A DNA stretch of 41,905 nt, from contig CAZHOV010000025.1 of NCBI GenBank assembly GCA_964534315.1, positions 1-41,905 of the forward strand, read 5' to 3'. A program made the position numbers and the translations under genes. Under the pieces are notes generated by a model. The model ran no database searches, was not told the origin of the DNA, and saw nothing but the letters and a program-made list of their open reading frames with translations. Origin of the DNA: CAZHOV01 sp964534315 (GTDB taxonomy: Bacteria > Bacteroidota > Bacteroidia > Chitinophagales > Saprospiraceae). Below, piece after piece: positions 24,457 to 33,698 of the stretch (its first letter is position 1; every line of letters begins with the position of its first letter).

Positions 24457-25683
24457 TTAAGCTGAGAATTTTTTGATTATCAGTGAGGAGTTCGTTCCTC
24501 CGAATCCGAACGAATTGGATAAAAATAGTTCGATCGGAATTTCTTTTGTTTCTGCAAGAATATTCAATTTAGCAGAATCTTCATCTGGTTCGTTAAAGTT
24601 AATATTAGGAGCGAGGAAGCCTTTTTCCATCATGAGCATACAGTACACCACTTCGCTTGCTCCGGCCATCCAGCACTCGTGCCCGGTCATGGATTTGGTA
24701 GAGCTGACATAGGGCTTTCGCTCTCCAAATACCGCATCCAGGGCTTTTGCTTCGCTTCGGTCTCCAAGTGGGGTGGAGGTAGCATGCGCATTGATGTAAT
24801 CAATTTCCGTTGCCTTCAAATTGGCATCTTCAAGACTCCTTTGTAGAGAGCGGGTCGGGCCTTCTACACTGGGTTGGGAAATATGAGCGCCGTTGGAAGA
24901 AAAGCCATAGCCAATTACTTCTCCTAAAATCGGGGCACCCCGTTGTTTGGCCGCTTCGTAACTTTCCAAAATAACAGTGGCAGCCCCTCCGCTAGGAACA
25001 AGTCCGTCTCTCGAAACATCAAATGGGCGGGAAGCTTTCTGTGGCTCATCTTCCCGGATCGAAAAGGCACTCAGCCCGTCAAAACTTCCCATCGAATAAT
25101 GATTGGTTTCCTGGGCGCCACCGCAAATAATGCGGTCTTGAAATCCATGCTTTATCAGAAAATAGCCCATACCGATTGAATGCGACCCACTGGCACAGGC
25201 GGCGCTGATGGTAAAGTTAATTCCCTTGAGTTTGAAAATAGTGGCCAGGTTCATCGTTACCGTAGAATTCATCGATTGAAAAATCGAACCCGAGCCCAAT
25301 AGTGTGGTGTCATTTTTTTGGCGTATCGTATCTGTGGCCTCAATAACGGCTCTCGCAGAACTGTCGTTACCAAAGATAACACCAACTTCGTGATTATCAA
25401 GAAAATCAAGGTCTAAATTTGCATTTTTTAATGCTTCTGCAGTTGATAGATAGGCATAAGCACCTTCTTCTGCGAGGCCCTTTCGGTCTCTGCGGTGCAG
25501 CAACCCCTTGAGATTAGGTTTCGGTACGACCCCTGTCAGCCCCGAACGAAAGCCAAATTCTTTACGGTTCGGATCAAGTTGAATGCCAGATTTGCCATCG
25601 TATAGGGACTGGACAACCTCATCCAGATTTTTTCCTATACAAGAGTAAATCCCCATACCGGTAATAACCACTCTATGCTTCAT
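24457..25683 (-). CDS. beta-ketoacyl-ACP synthase (polyene KS 1, FabF/B-like)
   Basis: The 408-aa product has a complete active site: Cys163 in ISAACASGSHS, His300 in NAHATSTPLGD and His335 in KSMTGHECWMAG. The NSFGFGGTNSS loop is present near the C-terminus. This sequence is the closest of the three KS enzymes to housekeeping FabF/FabB, so it could also act in fatty acid synthesis. A 110-base gap separates it from the upstream ketoreductase gene, the only sizeable gap in the operon, which may hold an internal promoter. Confidence 0.93.
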   Translation of the reverse strand: MKHRVVITGMGIYSCIGKNLDEVVQSLYDGKSGIQLDPNRKEFGFRSGLTGVVPKPNLKGLLHRRDRKGLAEEGAYAYLSTAEALKNANLDLDFLDNHEVGVIFGNDSSARAVIEATDTIRQKNDTTLLGSGSIFQSMNSTVTMNLATIFKLKGINFTISAACASGSHSIGMGYFLIKHGFQDRIICGGAQETNHYSMGSFDGLSAFSIREDEPQKASRPFDVSRDGLVPSGGAATVILESYEAAKQRGAPILGEVIGYGFSSNGAHISQPSVEGPTRSLQRSLEDANLKATEIDYINAHATSTPLGDRSEAKALDAVFGERKPYVSSTKSMTGHECWMAGASEVVYCMLMMEKGFLAPNINFNEPDEDSAKLNILAETKEIPIELFLSNSFGFGGTNSSLIIKKFSA

Positions 25684-25793
25684 GATCCAACAATTTTTTC
25701 AAATACAAGTATAGTTTTTTTTATAATAAATGTGTTTTATCACGGGGTTAAATATATTTTCTGTTAGTTAAAAAAAATTAACATAATTAGAAA

Positions 25794-26522
25794 TTACATA
25801 TACAGACCTCCATTCACATTGATTACTTCCCCGGTGATATATGCGGAACCTGGCCCGGCAAGGAAAGCTGCCAGTGCTGCCACTTCTTCAACTTTTCCAA
25901 ACCGGCGCATGGGAATCATTTTTTTAAATAAAGCCGGATCGATATCTTCGATCATTTCGGTGTCAATAAAACCGGGTGCAATACAATTAACCGTAATGTT
26001 TCTCCGACCTACTTCCTGGGCTAAAGCTTTGGAAGCGCCAATTATTGCCGCCTTTGCGGCAGAATAGTTGGTTTGACCAGCCATCCCCCTCAGGCCAGAC
26101 AACGAAACAATATTGATAATCCTCCCGAATTTATTCCTGATCATTGGTTTCAGTAATGCCCGGGTAATATGGAAAAAACCACCAAGGTGAATATCCATCA
26201 CTTGATCCCATTCTTCGTCAGACATAAATACCATCAGGTTGTCTTTGCGGATACCCGCGTTATTGACGATCACTTCTATACATTCCTCAGGATGATCGTC
26301 AAGCCATTGCTCAATAATTTCCGTACTTTTTTGATGATCGGCGACATTGAATGGCAGTAGTGTTCCATCGCCACCTAGATTTCGGATCTCGGTAAGCGTT
26401 TGCTCCGCCGCCTGATGATTAGAACGGAAGTTTATTAATACATGATAACCCATTTTATTCAATTCCAGGCTTATCGCTTTGCCGATACCTCTTGATCCGC
26501 CTGTTACTAAAGCATATTTCAT
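25794..26522 (-). CDS. 3-oxoacyl-ACP reductase (FabG-type SDR)
   Basis: The 242-aa classical short-chain dehydrogenase has the nucleotide motif TGGSRGIG at residues 7-14, NNAG at 87-90 and the catalytic Ser140-Tyr153-Lys157 arrangement (IVS ... YSAAK). The ending ITGEVINVNGGLYM is typical for FabG. It reduces beta-ketoacyl-ACP with NADPH between condensation and dehydration. It lies 20 bases downstream of the ammonia-lyase gene. It could equally serve housekeeping fatty acid synthesis, but its place in the operon argues for polyene reduction. Confidence 0.92.
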   Translation of the reverse strand: MKYALVTGGSRGIGKAISLELNKMGYHVLINFRSNHQAAEQTLTEIRNLGGDGTLLPFNVADHQKSTEIIEQWLDDHPEECIEVIVNNAGIRKDNLMVFMSDEEWDQVMDIHLGGFFHITRALLKPMIRNKFGRIINIVSLSGLRGMAGQTNYSAAKAAIIGASKALAQEVGRRNITVNCIAPGFIDTEMIEDIDPALFKKMIPMRRFGKVEEVAALAAFLAGPGSAYITGEVINVNGGLYM

Positions 26523-26542
26523 GCTCGATTTTTTGATTTTCG

Positions 26543-28147
26543 TTAATTGGACTCCGGAAGTACCTCTTCCGGAGATGATTGGATTAAAAAGTCTTTAACA
26601 CTTTTTATCCGTTTATTCATTGGTAAATCATTTTCAAATATAGGTACAATCGCTCTTAATTCAAAGTAGTGTTTTCGGGTATGATCTGCCAATTGTTGGC
26701 TTATTTTAAGATAATCAACCGCCTGAATTAAGGCAATAAATTCGATTGCCAGTACCTCATAAGCATTATCAATAACTTTTTGTGCCTGAACAGCCGCATT
26801 GGTACCCATACTGACGATATCCTGATTATCATTATTGGTAGGGATACTGTGTAGGTACATAGGGAAACTGAGTGATTGATTTTCAGCGGTGGTCGAAGTA
26901 GCGGTAAATTGAGCCCCTTGCATGCCAAAGTTAAAACCCAGTTTGCCAAGATTGACAAAGGGGGGAAGTATACCGTTCAATTTATCATTCAACAGGTAGT
27001 TGAGTTGGCGTTCGGCCAACATAGTCAGCTTTGTTATGGCAATTTTCAATTTATCCATCTCTAGTGCTACGTAATCGCCATGAAAATTACCGCCATGGAA
27101 TACATCTTGCAATTTTTCCGAAACGATTGGGTTGTCATTAGCTGAGTTGATTTCTTCGACCAGTATTTTTTCGGTATAATTCAGGGAATCCAATACAGGA
27201 CCAAGGATTTGGGGTACACATCGAATCGAGTAGTACTCCTGCACTTTCCCATCAGTGACTATCCCATTAGTGGGGGTACTGTACAAATGATTGCTTCTGT
27301 GGCGAAGCCGTTTGCTATCCTTGAGTATAGACCGCATCATTGCTGCGACCTTTCGCTGGCCGAAGTGGCGTTTGGATTCGTTCAATCCCTTTGAAATGGC
27401 ATCGTCGAAAGCAGCAACAATTTCATTGATCATAGCTGAAGCAACAACCGCCCAGTAGAATAAATTTTGAGCCCTGATCAGATTGACCATACCAATCCCT
27501 GACATCGCCGAAGTACCATTCATCAGAGCTAGCCCCTCGCGTAGATGTATAGACAGAGGTGTAATCCCGTACCGCTCCATCACCTCGCGGGTAGGTTCGG
27601 TACCCTCCCGGGTGTGTAGCTCACCTTCCCCGATCAGGCAAAGAGCGAGGTGAGCCAATTGTACGAGATCACCACTGGCTCCAACCCCACCGTGTTCATA
27701 CATGCATGGAATCAAGTTTAGATTGATCAGTTGCAGAAGCACTTCAAGCGTAGAAGGGTGTACGCCCGAATAACCGAGCGCCAACGTATTGAGCCTGGCA
27801 AGCATAATAGATTTACCGTATAACGGCTCAATGATGTTGCCCGAGCCCGCGGCGTGACTTCTGATTAAGTTAAGTTGAAGGGCTTGGGTGTCGTCCAAAG
27901 GAATCGTATATTGAGCCATAGGACCAAAACCCGTATTAATCCCGTAGATGATCTTATCTTTCGAAAAATTTCTTAAAAATTCATAGCTTTTAGTAGCTCT
28001 GTTTTTCAGCTCAGGTGAGATTTCAATGGATTGATTTCGTAAAAGGATTCTTTCAAAATCTTTTTTTTCCAAACCAACATTTCCAAGTACTAAATTGCTC
28101 AAAGTGTTTTTATTTCTATCCAATCTGGTATAATTTTTCGGTTGCAT
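26543..28147 (-). CDS. aromatic amino acid (probably tyrosine) ammonia-lyase
   Basis: This MIO-dependent lyase is 534 aa from ATG 28147 (MQPKNYTRLD); an ATG at 28168 adds seven residues. The MIO-forming Ala157-Ser158-Gly159 lies in GGVGASGDLVQLAHL, and the catalytic loop tyrosine is Tyr68 in IIYGINTGFGP. The substrate-selecting stretch reads NLIRSHAAG, like my recollection of the characterised tyrosine ammonia-lyase of Flavobacterium johnsoniae (NLIRSHSSG). The surrounding KVQEYYSLRCVPQILGPV and FNFGMQGAQFTATSTTAE also match that enzyme. Deaminating tyrosine would give 4-coumarate, the aryl starter for flexirubin or aryl polyene. No other histidine-degradation genes are near, so a HutH role is less likely. 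It is the first gene of the 13-gene operon. Confidence 0.87.
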   Translation of the reverse strand: MQPKNYTRLDRNKNTLSNLVLGNVGLEKKDFERILLRNQSIEISPELKNRATKSYEFLRNFSKDKIIYGINTGFGPMAQYTIPLDDTQALQLNLIRSHAAGSGNIIEPLYGKSIMLARLNTLALGYSGVHPSTLEVLLQLINLNLIPCMYEHGGVGASGDLVQLAHLALCLIGEGELHTREGTEPTREVMERYGITPLSIHLREGLALMNGTSAMSGIGMVNLIRAQNLFYWAVVASAMINEIVAAFDDAISKGLNESKRHFGQRKVAAMMRSILKDSKRLRHRSNHLYSTPTNGIVTDGKVQEYYSIRCVPQILGPVLDSLNYTEKILVEEINSANDNPIVSEKLQDVFHGGNFHGDYVALEMDKLKIAITKLTMLAERQLNYLLNDKLNGILPPFVNLGKLGFNFGMQGAQFTATSTTAENQSLSFPMYLHSIPTNNDNQDIVSMGTNAAVQAQKVIDNAYEVLAIEFIALIQAVDYLKISQQLADHTRKHYFELRAIVPIFENDLPMNKRIKSVKDFLIQSSPEEVLPESN

Positions 28148-28202
28148 TTTGGCTACGGCAAATATCAAATTTACTTAAAAAATAGTTTTTATTGCTAGCT
28201 TT

Positions 28203-28210
28203 CAAAATTA
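28203..28210 (-). promoter_or_regulatory. candidate -7 element for the polyene operon
   Basis: On the minus strand TAATTTTG matches the Bacteroidota TAnnTTTG consensus, about 56 bases upstream of the ammonia-lyase ATG. No good -33 TTTG was found at the expected distance, so this is weak. The 303-base divergent region 28148-28450 holds no credible ORF. Confidence 0.3.
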
Positions 28211-28450
28211 ATTATTTATCACATCGAAGAAAAGTAAGCATCTCTAACAGATTTATTTAGACTTGTTCTGAATTATAGGGTCTTTATTGGATCAGGATTA
28301 GAAGAAAGGTGTAAAGGTTGTTTGCAGTCATTTTATGGTTAAAAAAACTTTAAAGTATTTACTAAAGTGACACATTACTTCTACTTTAGTCTATAATTTA
28401 GAAACAATAATCTTTGAAAGTCTAAAATCGGGCAGCTATCCCGCTCTTAA

Positions 28451-31001
28451 ATGAAAAAAACGCTATTGTTTGCATTTTCCATGCTTTGCTTCGTCAATCT
28501 GTCGATCGGACAGGAAATCGAGATCGAAGGAGTTGTTAAGGATAGCCGTAATGATGAGCCTATACCTTTTGCTAATGTCTATTTAAAACAGGATTATACA
28601 ACAGGTACCTCCACCGATTTTGACGGGGTANNNNNNNNNNGGGGTATTCAAATTAAAATTAACCGCGCTTACCGACACAGTGGTGGCTAGTGCAGTGGGC
28701 TACGATGTGGGAGAAGCGATCTATAGCGGCGAAGGGATACTCGAAATAAAAATTGAACCCACCGCCTATGAGATTGAAGAGATTGTGGTCAACCCAGGCG
28801 AAGATCCTGCTGTTGTATTATTTAAAAAAATTCTGGAGAACAAACCACTCAATGATTTCGAAAACCAACCTAATTTCAAAGCAGAAAGCTACAATAAGCT
28901 GGTATTAGAGTTTACAGATATTACGGAGGAACTGATGGATTTGAAGTTGATCCGGCCGATCAGGTTTATTTTTGACAATATCGATAGTACAACAAATGAT
29001 GAACCTTTTCTTCCCATTTTTCTGACAGAAACCATTGCAGAAAATTACTATTCCAAAACTCCCAAAACAAATAAGCAAGTCATTCTAGCCAGTAAGATCT
29101 CGGGCCTTGAGAATGAAAGCCTTTCCTCATTGATCGTCAAAATGAACCAACGGGTCAATATTTATGACAACTGGCTTCAACTCATGGAACGAGAATACGT
29201 GAGTCCCGTCTCTGATGCAGGCTTGAGTCATTACCACTATCAAATTACAGATACGGCATTTATTGATCAGGATACCTGTTTCCAAATGCGTTTCTTCCCT
29301 AAAAGAAAAAGCTCCAAAGCGTTTAACGGAGACCTTTGGGTAGCAGATTCTTCCTACGCAATTAAGCGGATCAATATGTTTTTGGACGGGGATGTAAAAA
29401 TAAATTTTGTAGAACATATTAGCTGGATACAATCTTTTGATCGCATCGCAGACTCCTTGTGGATGCCTGCTTCAGAAACGTTTTCCGTAAAATTTGTCAA
29501 TATCGCCAAACCTATCGGGCTTGATCTTTTTTCAAAAAAACTTTCTGAAAATGCCCCTAGTGTTCGGGGGAAGACAACGACAACTTACCAGAATTATACA
29601 TTTGGGAAAGAAGCTAAACCTATTAAGCAAGCTGTTGATGTAACCGTCTCTGAAGAAGCCCTGCTCCAAAATGATTCTTTCTGGAATGCGAACAGGCATA
29701 TAGAATTGTCGGACAAAGAGGAGGCAATCTACGGACTTATCGATACGATTAAAACGCTTCCGGTTATTCAACTGTGGAAGCGACTGACTTTTGCCTTGTT
29801 TACAGGGTATGCGGAGGTCGGCCCTGTCGAGATTGGTAATTTCTATCGCTTTTATGCCCGCAATCCGGTAGAAGGATCGAGAGTCTCTTTCGGGGTGCGT
29901 ACAGGGCTCAAAACGAGTGAGCGGTTTCAGTTGTCCTTGTATGGGGCTTATGGTTTTCGCGATCAAAAATATAAATACGGAGCCAGTTTTATTTACCTGC
30001 TTTCAAAGAGCCCTCGTCAATATTTCAAGTTAAATTATGTTAATGACATTCAGGCTTCACTTTACACCAATCAGATTAATCTCGAAGAGGTGCCTAACGG
30101 CTTATCGAATAGTGATTGGTTTCGAAGGCGAGTGATTCCGTTTAAACTGTTGTGGCGTGAATCGCTGGAAGCGGGATTGTTTAAAGAATGGCCGATCGGG
30201 TATTCTGCTTATTTGGGTATTGAAAATCAGACCATCAAGCCTTTTTTTAATGCTGATTTTATTCCTTCTGCCCAGGATGCCTATACAGAACCGGTGATCA
30301 CAAATTTTACGACTACAGAAATCACATTCAGACAACGGTTTGCTTTTCAGGAAAATTTTGTCACCGGGAAGTTTCACCGAATTAGCTTGGGTAGCGCACA
30401 TCCTATAGTCTCGCTGGAGTACCGCATAGGGTTGAAAGATATTTACAATTCAGGTTTTGAATACCATAAATTGGAGTTAGGAATGCAGTATTACCTGAAA
30501 ATGCCTCCTTTCGGAGCATCTCAGATAGATCTTGCAGTAGGAAGGATCTGGGGGCGATTGCCTTATTTATTGCTGAAAATCCCGAGAGGAAATGAGGGGT
30601 TGTTTTCCGTACATCGCGGTTTTAACCTCATCAATCATTATAGTTTTGCTATGGATCGGTATGCTATGCTTTTCGTTGATCATCACTTTGGAGGCTTCTG
30701 GTTAAATAAAATAGCCTTTACCCGCAAGCTCAAATTGAGATTAGCAGCTAGCTTCAGGGCAATGATCGGCGACATGAACGCCGAAAACCGATCTGCTAAT
30801 GCCAATAACTTCTTGGAAAATACTACCGACGAAGACTTCGTTCGCCTACAAGTTCCCAACCAACTACCCTATATGGAAGTCGGTCTTGGTATCGAAAATA
30901 TACTGAACTTCTTCCGGTTGGATGTTTACCGAAGAGTCAACTACATCCGTGAAGACGAACCGCTGTGGGGGGTAAGAGGCAATGTTTCTTTTTCTTTTTA
31001 A
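28451..31001 (+). CDS. DUF5686 / carboxypeptidase-regulatory-like outer-membrane protein
   Basis: The product has a signal peptide (MKKTLLFAFSMLCFVNLSIGQ) and a carboxypeptidase-D regulatory-like beta-sandwich (EGVVKDSRNDEPIPFANVYL, GTSTDFDG ...). A DUF5686 region of about 700 residues follows, with strand-rich, aromatic segments (ISFGVRTGLKTS-like, LSLYGAYGFRDQKY, NVSFSF at the end) consistent with an outer-membrane beta barrel. A 10-N gap splits it at 28631-28640. Both flanks share GGGGTA, and collapsing that overlap restores one frame reading DFDGVFKLKL, so the gene is probably intact at about 845 aa. The role of the family is not known; it is typical of Bacteroidota. It is transcribed divergently from the polyene operon. 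Confidence 0.88.
28631..28640. other. assembly gap 1 (10 N)
   Basis: The bases left of the gap end GACGGGGTA and those on the right begin GGGGTATTC. The shared GGGGTA suggests the two contigs overlap by 6 bases and nothing is missing. As written, the gap breaks the reading frame; removing 16 positions (10 N plus 6 duplicate bases) restores it. Confidence 0.9.
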
Positions 31002-31011
31002 GCAGAAAGTG

Positions 31012-31053
31012 AGGAATTGTTGAATTGTTGAAGTGAGGAATTGTTGAAGTGTT
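31012..31053. repeat. short tandem repeats after the DUF5686 stop
   Basis: Units of GAATTGTT and GAAGTGAG alternate starting about ten bases after the stop codon. Like the other arrays it lies at a gene's 3' end, with a 7- to 8-base period. Confidence 0.6.
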
Positions 31054-31080
31054 AAAAAAAATTAGTTGTCTTTTACGCTA

Positions 31081-31141
31081 TTTAAGCGGCCTGTTTGTCT
31101 ATGAAAATCGAAGATTTTCATAGACAAACAGGCCGCTTAAA
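31081..31141. repeat. perfect 29-bp inverted repeat with a 3-base GAA loop
   Basis: Bases 31081-31109 (beginning TTTAAGCGGCCTGTTTGTCT) are exactly the reverse complement of 31113-31141, with loop GAA at 31110-31112. It lies between two convergent genes. There is no T run beside it, so it is not a canonical terminator, although it could form a very stable hairpin. Confidence 0.95.
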
Positions 31142-31155
31142 GAAGAAAACTTGGT

Positions 31156-31184
31156 GACTCGTAACACCAGAGGTGTGATGAGTC
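31156..31184. terminator. nested hairpin between convergent genes
   Basis: GACTC-GTA-ACACC-AGA-GGTGT-GAT-GAGTC forms two nested 5-bp stems around an AGA loop with a symmetric internal loop. It lies 20 bases from the stop of the minus-strand gene. There is little T run; a terminator role is a guess. Confidence 0.35.
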
Positions 31185-31203
31185 CTTCTCTTAATCATCG
31201 TGC

Positions 31204-31839
31204 TTACCCTTTACGCCACATTTTTTCCCATTTGTCATATTCTTTTTTGTGTTGCTTGAGGGTATTATAGACGGTTCTGGCCCAATAGTTTCTGAGGCCA
31301 AATCCGCCAGGTTTTTGGCTTGACTTTTTAAGGAAAACGATTTCTTTGGTAGCAGGATCAAAAATCGTTACCCAAATATGGCCTAAATTGGTGTTTTTAT
31401 TAAAGCTTTCTACAATAAATACCGCTCCAAGTGCACCATTTTGACCCTCCGTGGGATATTCTTTGATCATGGATGCAATATCCGCCTCGCTTAGTTGATA
31501 AGAATTGTCATTGGTGACCATTTTGTAAGGATCAGGACGTTGATTGCGCTCGTCTACAATTGAAAGGTCATTCTTTACAATGTTCTTCCGATAGGTTTCC
31601 CCGACATCGTATTTTTCATACTCATTTAAGACGATCATATTCCACATATTAAAGAATCGCGCTTTCACATCAGAAGGGTTGGTAAAGCCATGAGAACCGA
31701 TGAACCGGGCATTAGAAAAATCAATTCCATACCAGACGGCTTTTGTGTTCTCAAAAAACTCAGATTCATTTTGTGCCTGAAGGGTCGCTGTCGTTGAAAT
31801 AGCCATCAATAGGCCAAAAAGGAAAACATAATTTTTCAT
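31204..31839 (-). CDS. secreted protein of unknown function
   Basis: The 211-aa product starts with a signal peptide (NYVFLFGLLMAISTTATLQAQ). Mature residues include FFENTKAVWYGIDFSNARFIG, a central aspartate/proline-rich loop and GHIWVTIFDPATKEIVFLKK near the C-terminus, followed by a tryptophan-rich basic tail. The pattern suggests a small alpha/beta periplasmic or surface protein. I do not recognise the family with confidence. It stands alone on the minus strand, with a 168-base gap to the C45 gene that holds nothing identifiable. Confidence 0.75.
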   Translation of the reverse strand: MKNYVFLFGLLMAISTTATLQAQNESEFFENTKAVWYGIDFSNARFIGSHGFTNPSDVKARFFNMWNMIVLNEYEKYDVGETYRKNIVKNDLSIVDERNQRPDPYKMVTNDNSYQLSEADIASMIKEYPTEGQNGALGAVFIVESFNKNTNLGHIWVTIFDPATKEIVFLKKSSQKPGGFGLRNYWARTVYNTLKQHKKEYDKWEKMWRKG

Positions 31840-32007
31840 AACGGATTGTTTTGGTTAAATGAAATGATACTAATTTTTCTGATCTTTAGAAATGATAGAG
31901 ATCATTTTTTATCAGATTTAGCAAGAATAAAATAGGTTTTTAATTCAAATCCAAACTTCACGCCAAATTTTGACTGGCTTTAACACCGTTTTAGTACAAA
32001 GGGGTAA

Positions 32008-33687
32008 TTATTTACATTCCTTTAACCCTTTTTCTAAAGCTATCCGCTCATCTGCCCAAGGTATAGGCAGTTGGAGTCCTTTCTCGAAATAATTAATAGC
32101 CCGCTGGCATTTTCCCAACGCCCGAAAATACTCCCCAAGAGAAAGGTAGGTTAGATAATGATGCGGATTTAGCCGTTGATATTCACGGATTATCGAAGCG
32201 TCGAGCGATTGGCGATCCCGTGCAGCTTGTTGGATGGTTTCCGTCAATGATCTGAAGGTCTGGAAGGCTTTAAATTGTTCTGAAAAAAGGAAAGGGTCAG
32301 CGGGAATGTGCTTTTCAATTGCGGAGACGGATCCCCGTTCCCTTGGAGGGGAGGGATTTTGAAAGATATGTTTCAGGTCGTAGCACTGATAAGCACCCAA
32401 TTGGGAAGGAGTAGCGGCGACCCACATTTTCCGTTCATGGGGCTGGAAGATAACCGAATGGTGTGCAATTTGAATATTAATTGCCATTTCATTACCTACA
32501 CCTAGTTCTTTCTCTGCCATTCCTTTCTGATTGCGCAATATGCCAGCAATTTTTTTTACGGACAGGGGGGAATTGGCTTCTAGGAGCTCTTGCGTACGCT
32601 TATACCTATACAGGCTGGAAGACTCTATTTTAGCCTGCTGATTTTTTTCAGATTCTTTTAGTTGAGGATGCTGGAAATGGTTCGAACAGATCAGGTGATT
32701 ATTTTTAGGCTCATATAATCTGGTTTCTTCAGGCGTCTTTTCGATCACCACTGTCTTATTGTCAACGGCAGAGCTAATGATGATATTTTCCGCAACAAAG
32801 GTCGGAGTAGTGTCGGCGATTTGAAATGCCTCGTCGATATTCCGGGCGTATTGCACGATTTGTCGGGCAAGCATGGCAACTGGTGTTCTTGCTCCCTGAG
32901 GAATGTCAGATGGGGCGGCATTTAGCGTTACGGCTAATCCGTGGATATTCATTCCTGAAACTACACCACACATACCCGGCCAGGAAATGCTTGCGAACCG
33001 ATACCCTTCATCCGGATGAATAAAACTGATCATTTTTAATGCTGCAAATTCATCTCCGACATAAAAGTCGAAGTTTCTTCCCATTAAAAGGGTAGAGTCT
33101 TCTGTAGCGGCCCCCCAGGCAGATAAGCTGGTACAACCAACCAGCCCCATGTTCTGTATGGCATGGCCAACGTCATGAGCTGCATGGTAGTTGAGGGCCC
33201 GGTGGAAGGGCGGACCAATGAAATCATATGCTTTACTTTTGTAGAACGATAGTCCGTAAATTTCTTTTTGGTATTCTTGTGGGACATATTGGGGTAAGTG
33301 ACGATTGAACCAGGCCACAAAGTATTTAAGGATGGTGAGATAGCTCTCAGACGGGACCTTTTCTTTGATACCTTCTATAAAGGCCGCTTCATGTTGGCCC
33401 AGGAGATCCTGGCATAAATTCCCATAATAAGCACCTCTTTCAAAAGCCCCCCCTTCGATATAAGCTTCCCATAATCCGGTTGGATTTTTCAATAACCAAC
33501 TATTTTCCACCACGAAGAAGGAGTCGTTAATAACGGATCGTTCCTTATCAAGAGCACTTTTGTCTTCTACTAATGGAGGAATGACCCTTACTGAGAAGTA
33601 AAAGATTACTATACTTACCGTAATAAGCAAGGTTAATGCGATAATAACCCGAAATAACCTTCTTAGAAAACGACTTTTTAGGCGCAT
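32008..33687 (-). CDS. C45-family autoproteolytic acyltransferase/hydrolase with TPR-like tail
   Basis: The 559-aa product has an N-terminal membrane anchor (LFRVIIALTLLITVSIVIFYFSV). The Ntn-hydrolase domain has the candidate autoproteolytic nucleophile Cys185 in GLVGCTSLSAWGA, followed by LLMGRNFDFY, GMCGVVSGMN and GLAVTLNAAPS, as in the acyl-CoA:6-aminopenicillanate acyltransferase/C45 and choloylglycine hydrolase-like group. The last 70 residues (YLSLGEYFRALGKCQRAINYFEKGL) form one or two TPR-like helix pairs. The family cleaves or transfers amide-linked acyl groups. From memory, similar C45 proteins accompany flexirubin-type clusters in other Bacteroidota (unchecked). It is the last gene of a four-gene run on the minus strand. 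Confidence 0.82.
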   Translation of the reverse strand: MRLKSRFLRRLFRVIIALTLLITVSIVIFYFSVRVIPPLVEDKSALDKERSVINDSFFVVENSWLLKNPTGLWEAYIEGGAFERGAYYGNLCQDLLGQHEAAFIEGIKEKVPSESYLTILKYFVAWFNRHLPQYVPQEYQKEIYGLSFYKSKAYDFIGPPFHRALNYHAAHDVGHAIQNMGLVGCTSLSAWGAATEDSTLLMGRNFDFYVGDEFAALKMISFIHPDEGYRFASISWPGMCGVVSGMNIHGLAVTLNAAPSDIPQGARTPVAMLARQIVQYARNIDEAFQIADTTPTFVAENIIISSAVDNKTVVIEKTPEETRLYEPKNNHLICSNHFQHPQLKESEKNQQAKIESSSLYRYKRTQELLEANSPLSVKKIAGILRNQKGMAEKELGVGNEMAINIQIAHHSVIFQPHERKMWVAATPSQLGAYQCYDLKHIFQNPSPPRERGSVSAIEKHIPADPFLFSEQFKAFQTFRSLTETIQQAARDRQSLDASIIREYQRLNPHHYLTYLSLGEYFRALGKCQRAINYFEKGLQLPIPWADERIALEKGLKECK

Positions 33688-33698
33688 ACTACTATGGA

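Noticed and set aside
24457..25683. Housekeeping FabF assigned outright.
   Set aside because: Closest of the three KS to FabF, but it lies inside the polyene operon between KR and ACP genes; a pathway KS is at least as likely, so no symbol was given.
26543..28147. Annotation as histidine ammonia-lyase (hutH).
   Set aside because: No other histidine-degradation genes are nearby, and the selectivity stretch NLIRSHAAG plus the pigment-operon context fit an aromatic (tyrosine) lyase better.
28451..31001. Frameshifted pseudogene of the DUF5686 protein.
   Set aside because: The break is only at the N run and disappears if the duplicated GGGGTA overlap is collapsed.
31081..31141. The 29-bp hairpin as a standard Rho-independent terminator.
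   Set aside because: There is no T run on either side, and the stem is much longer than typical.
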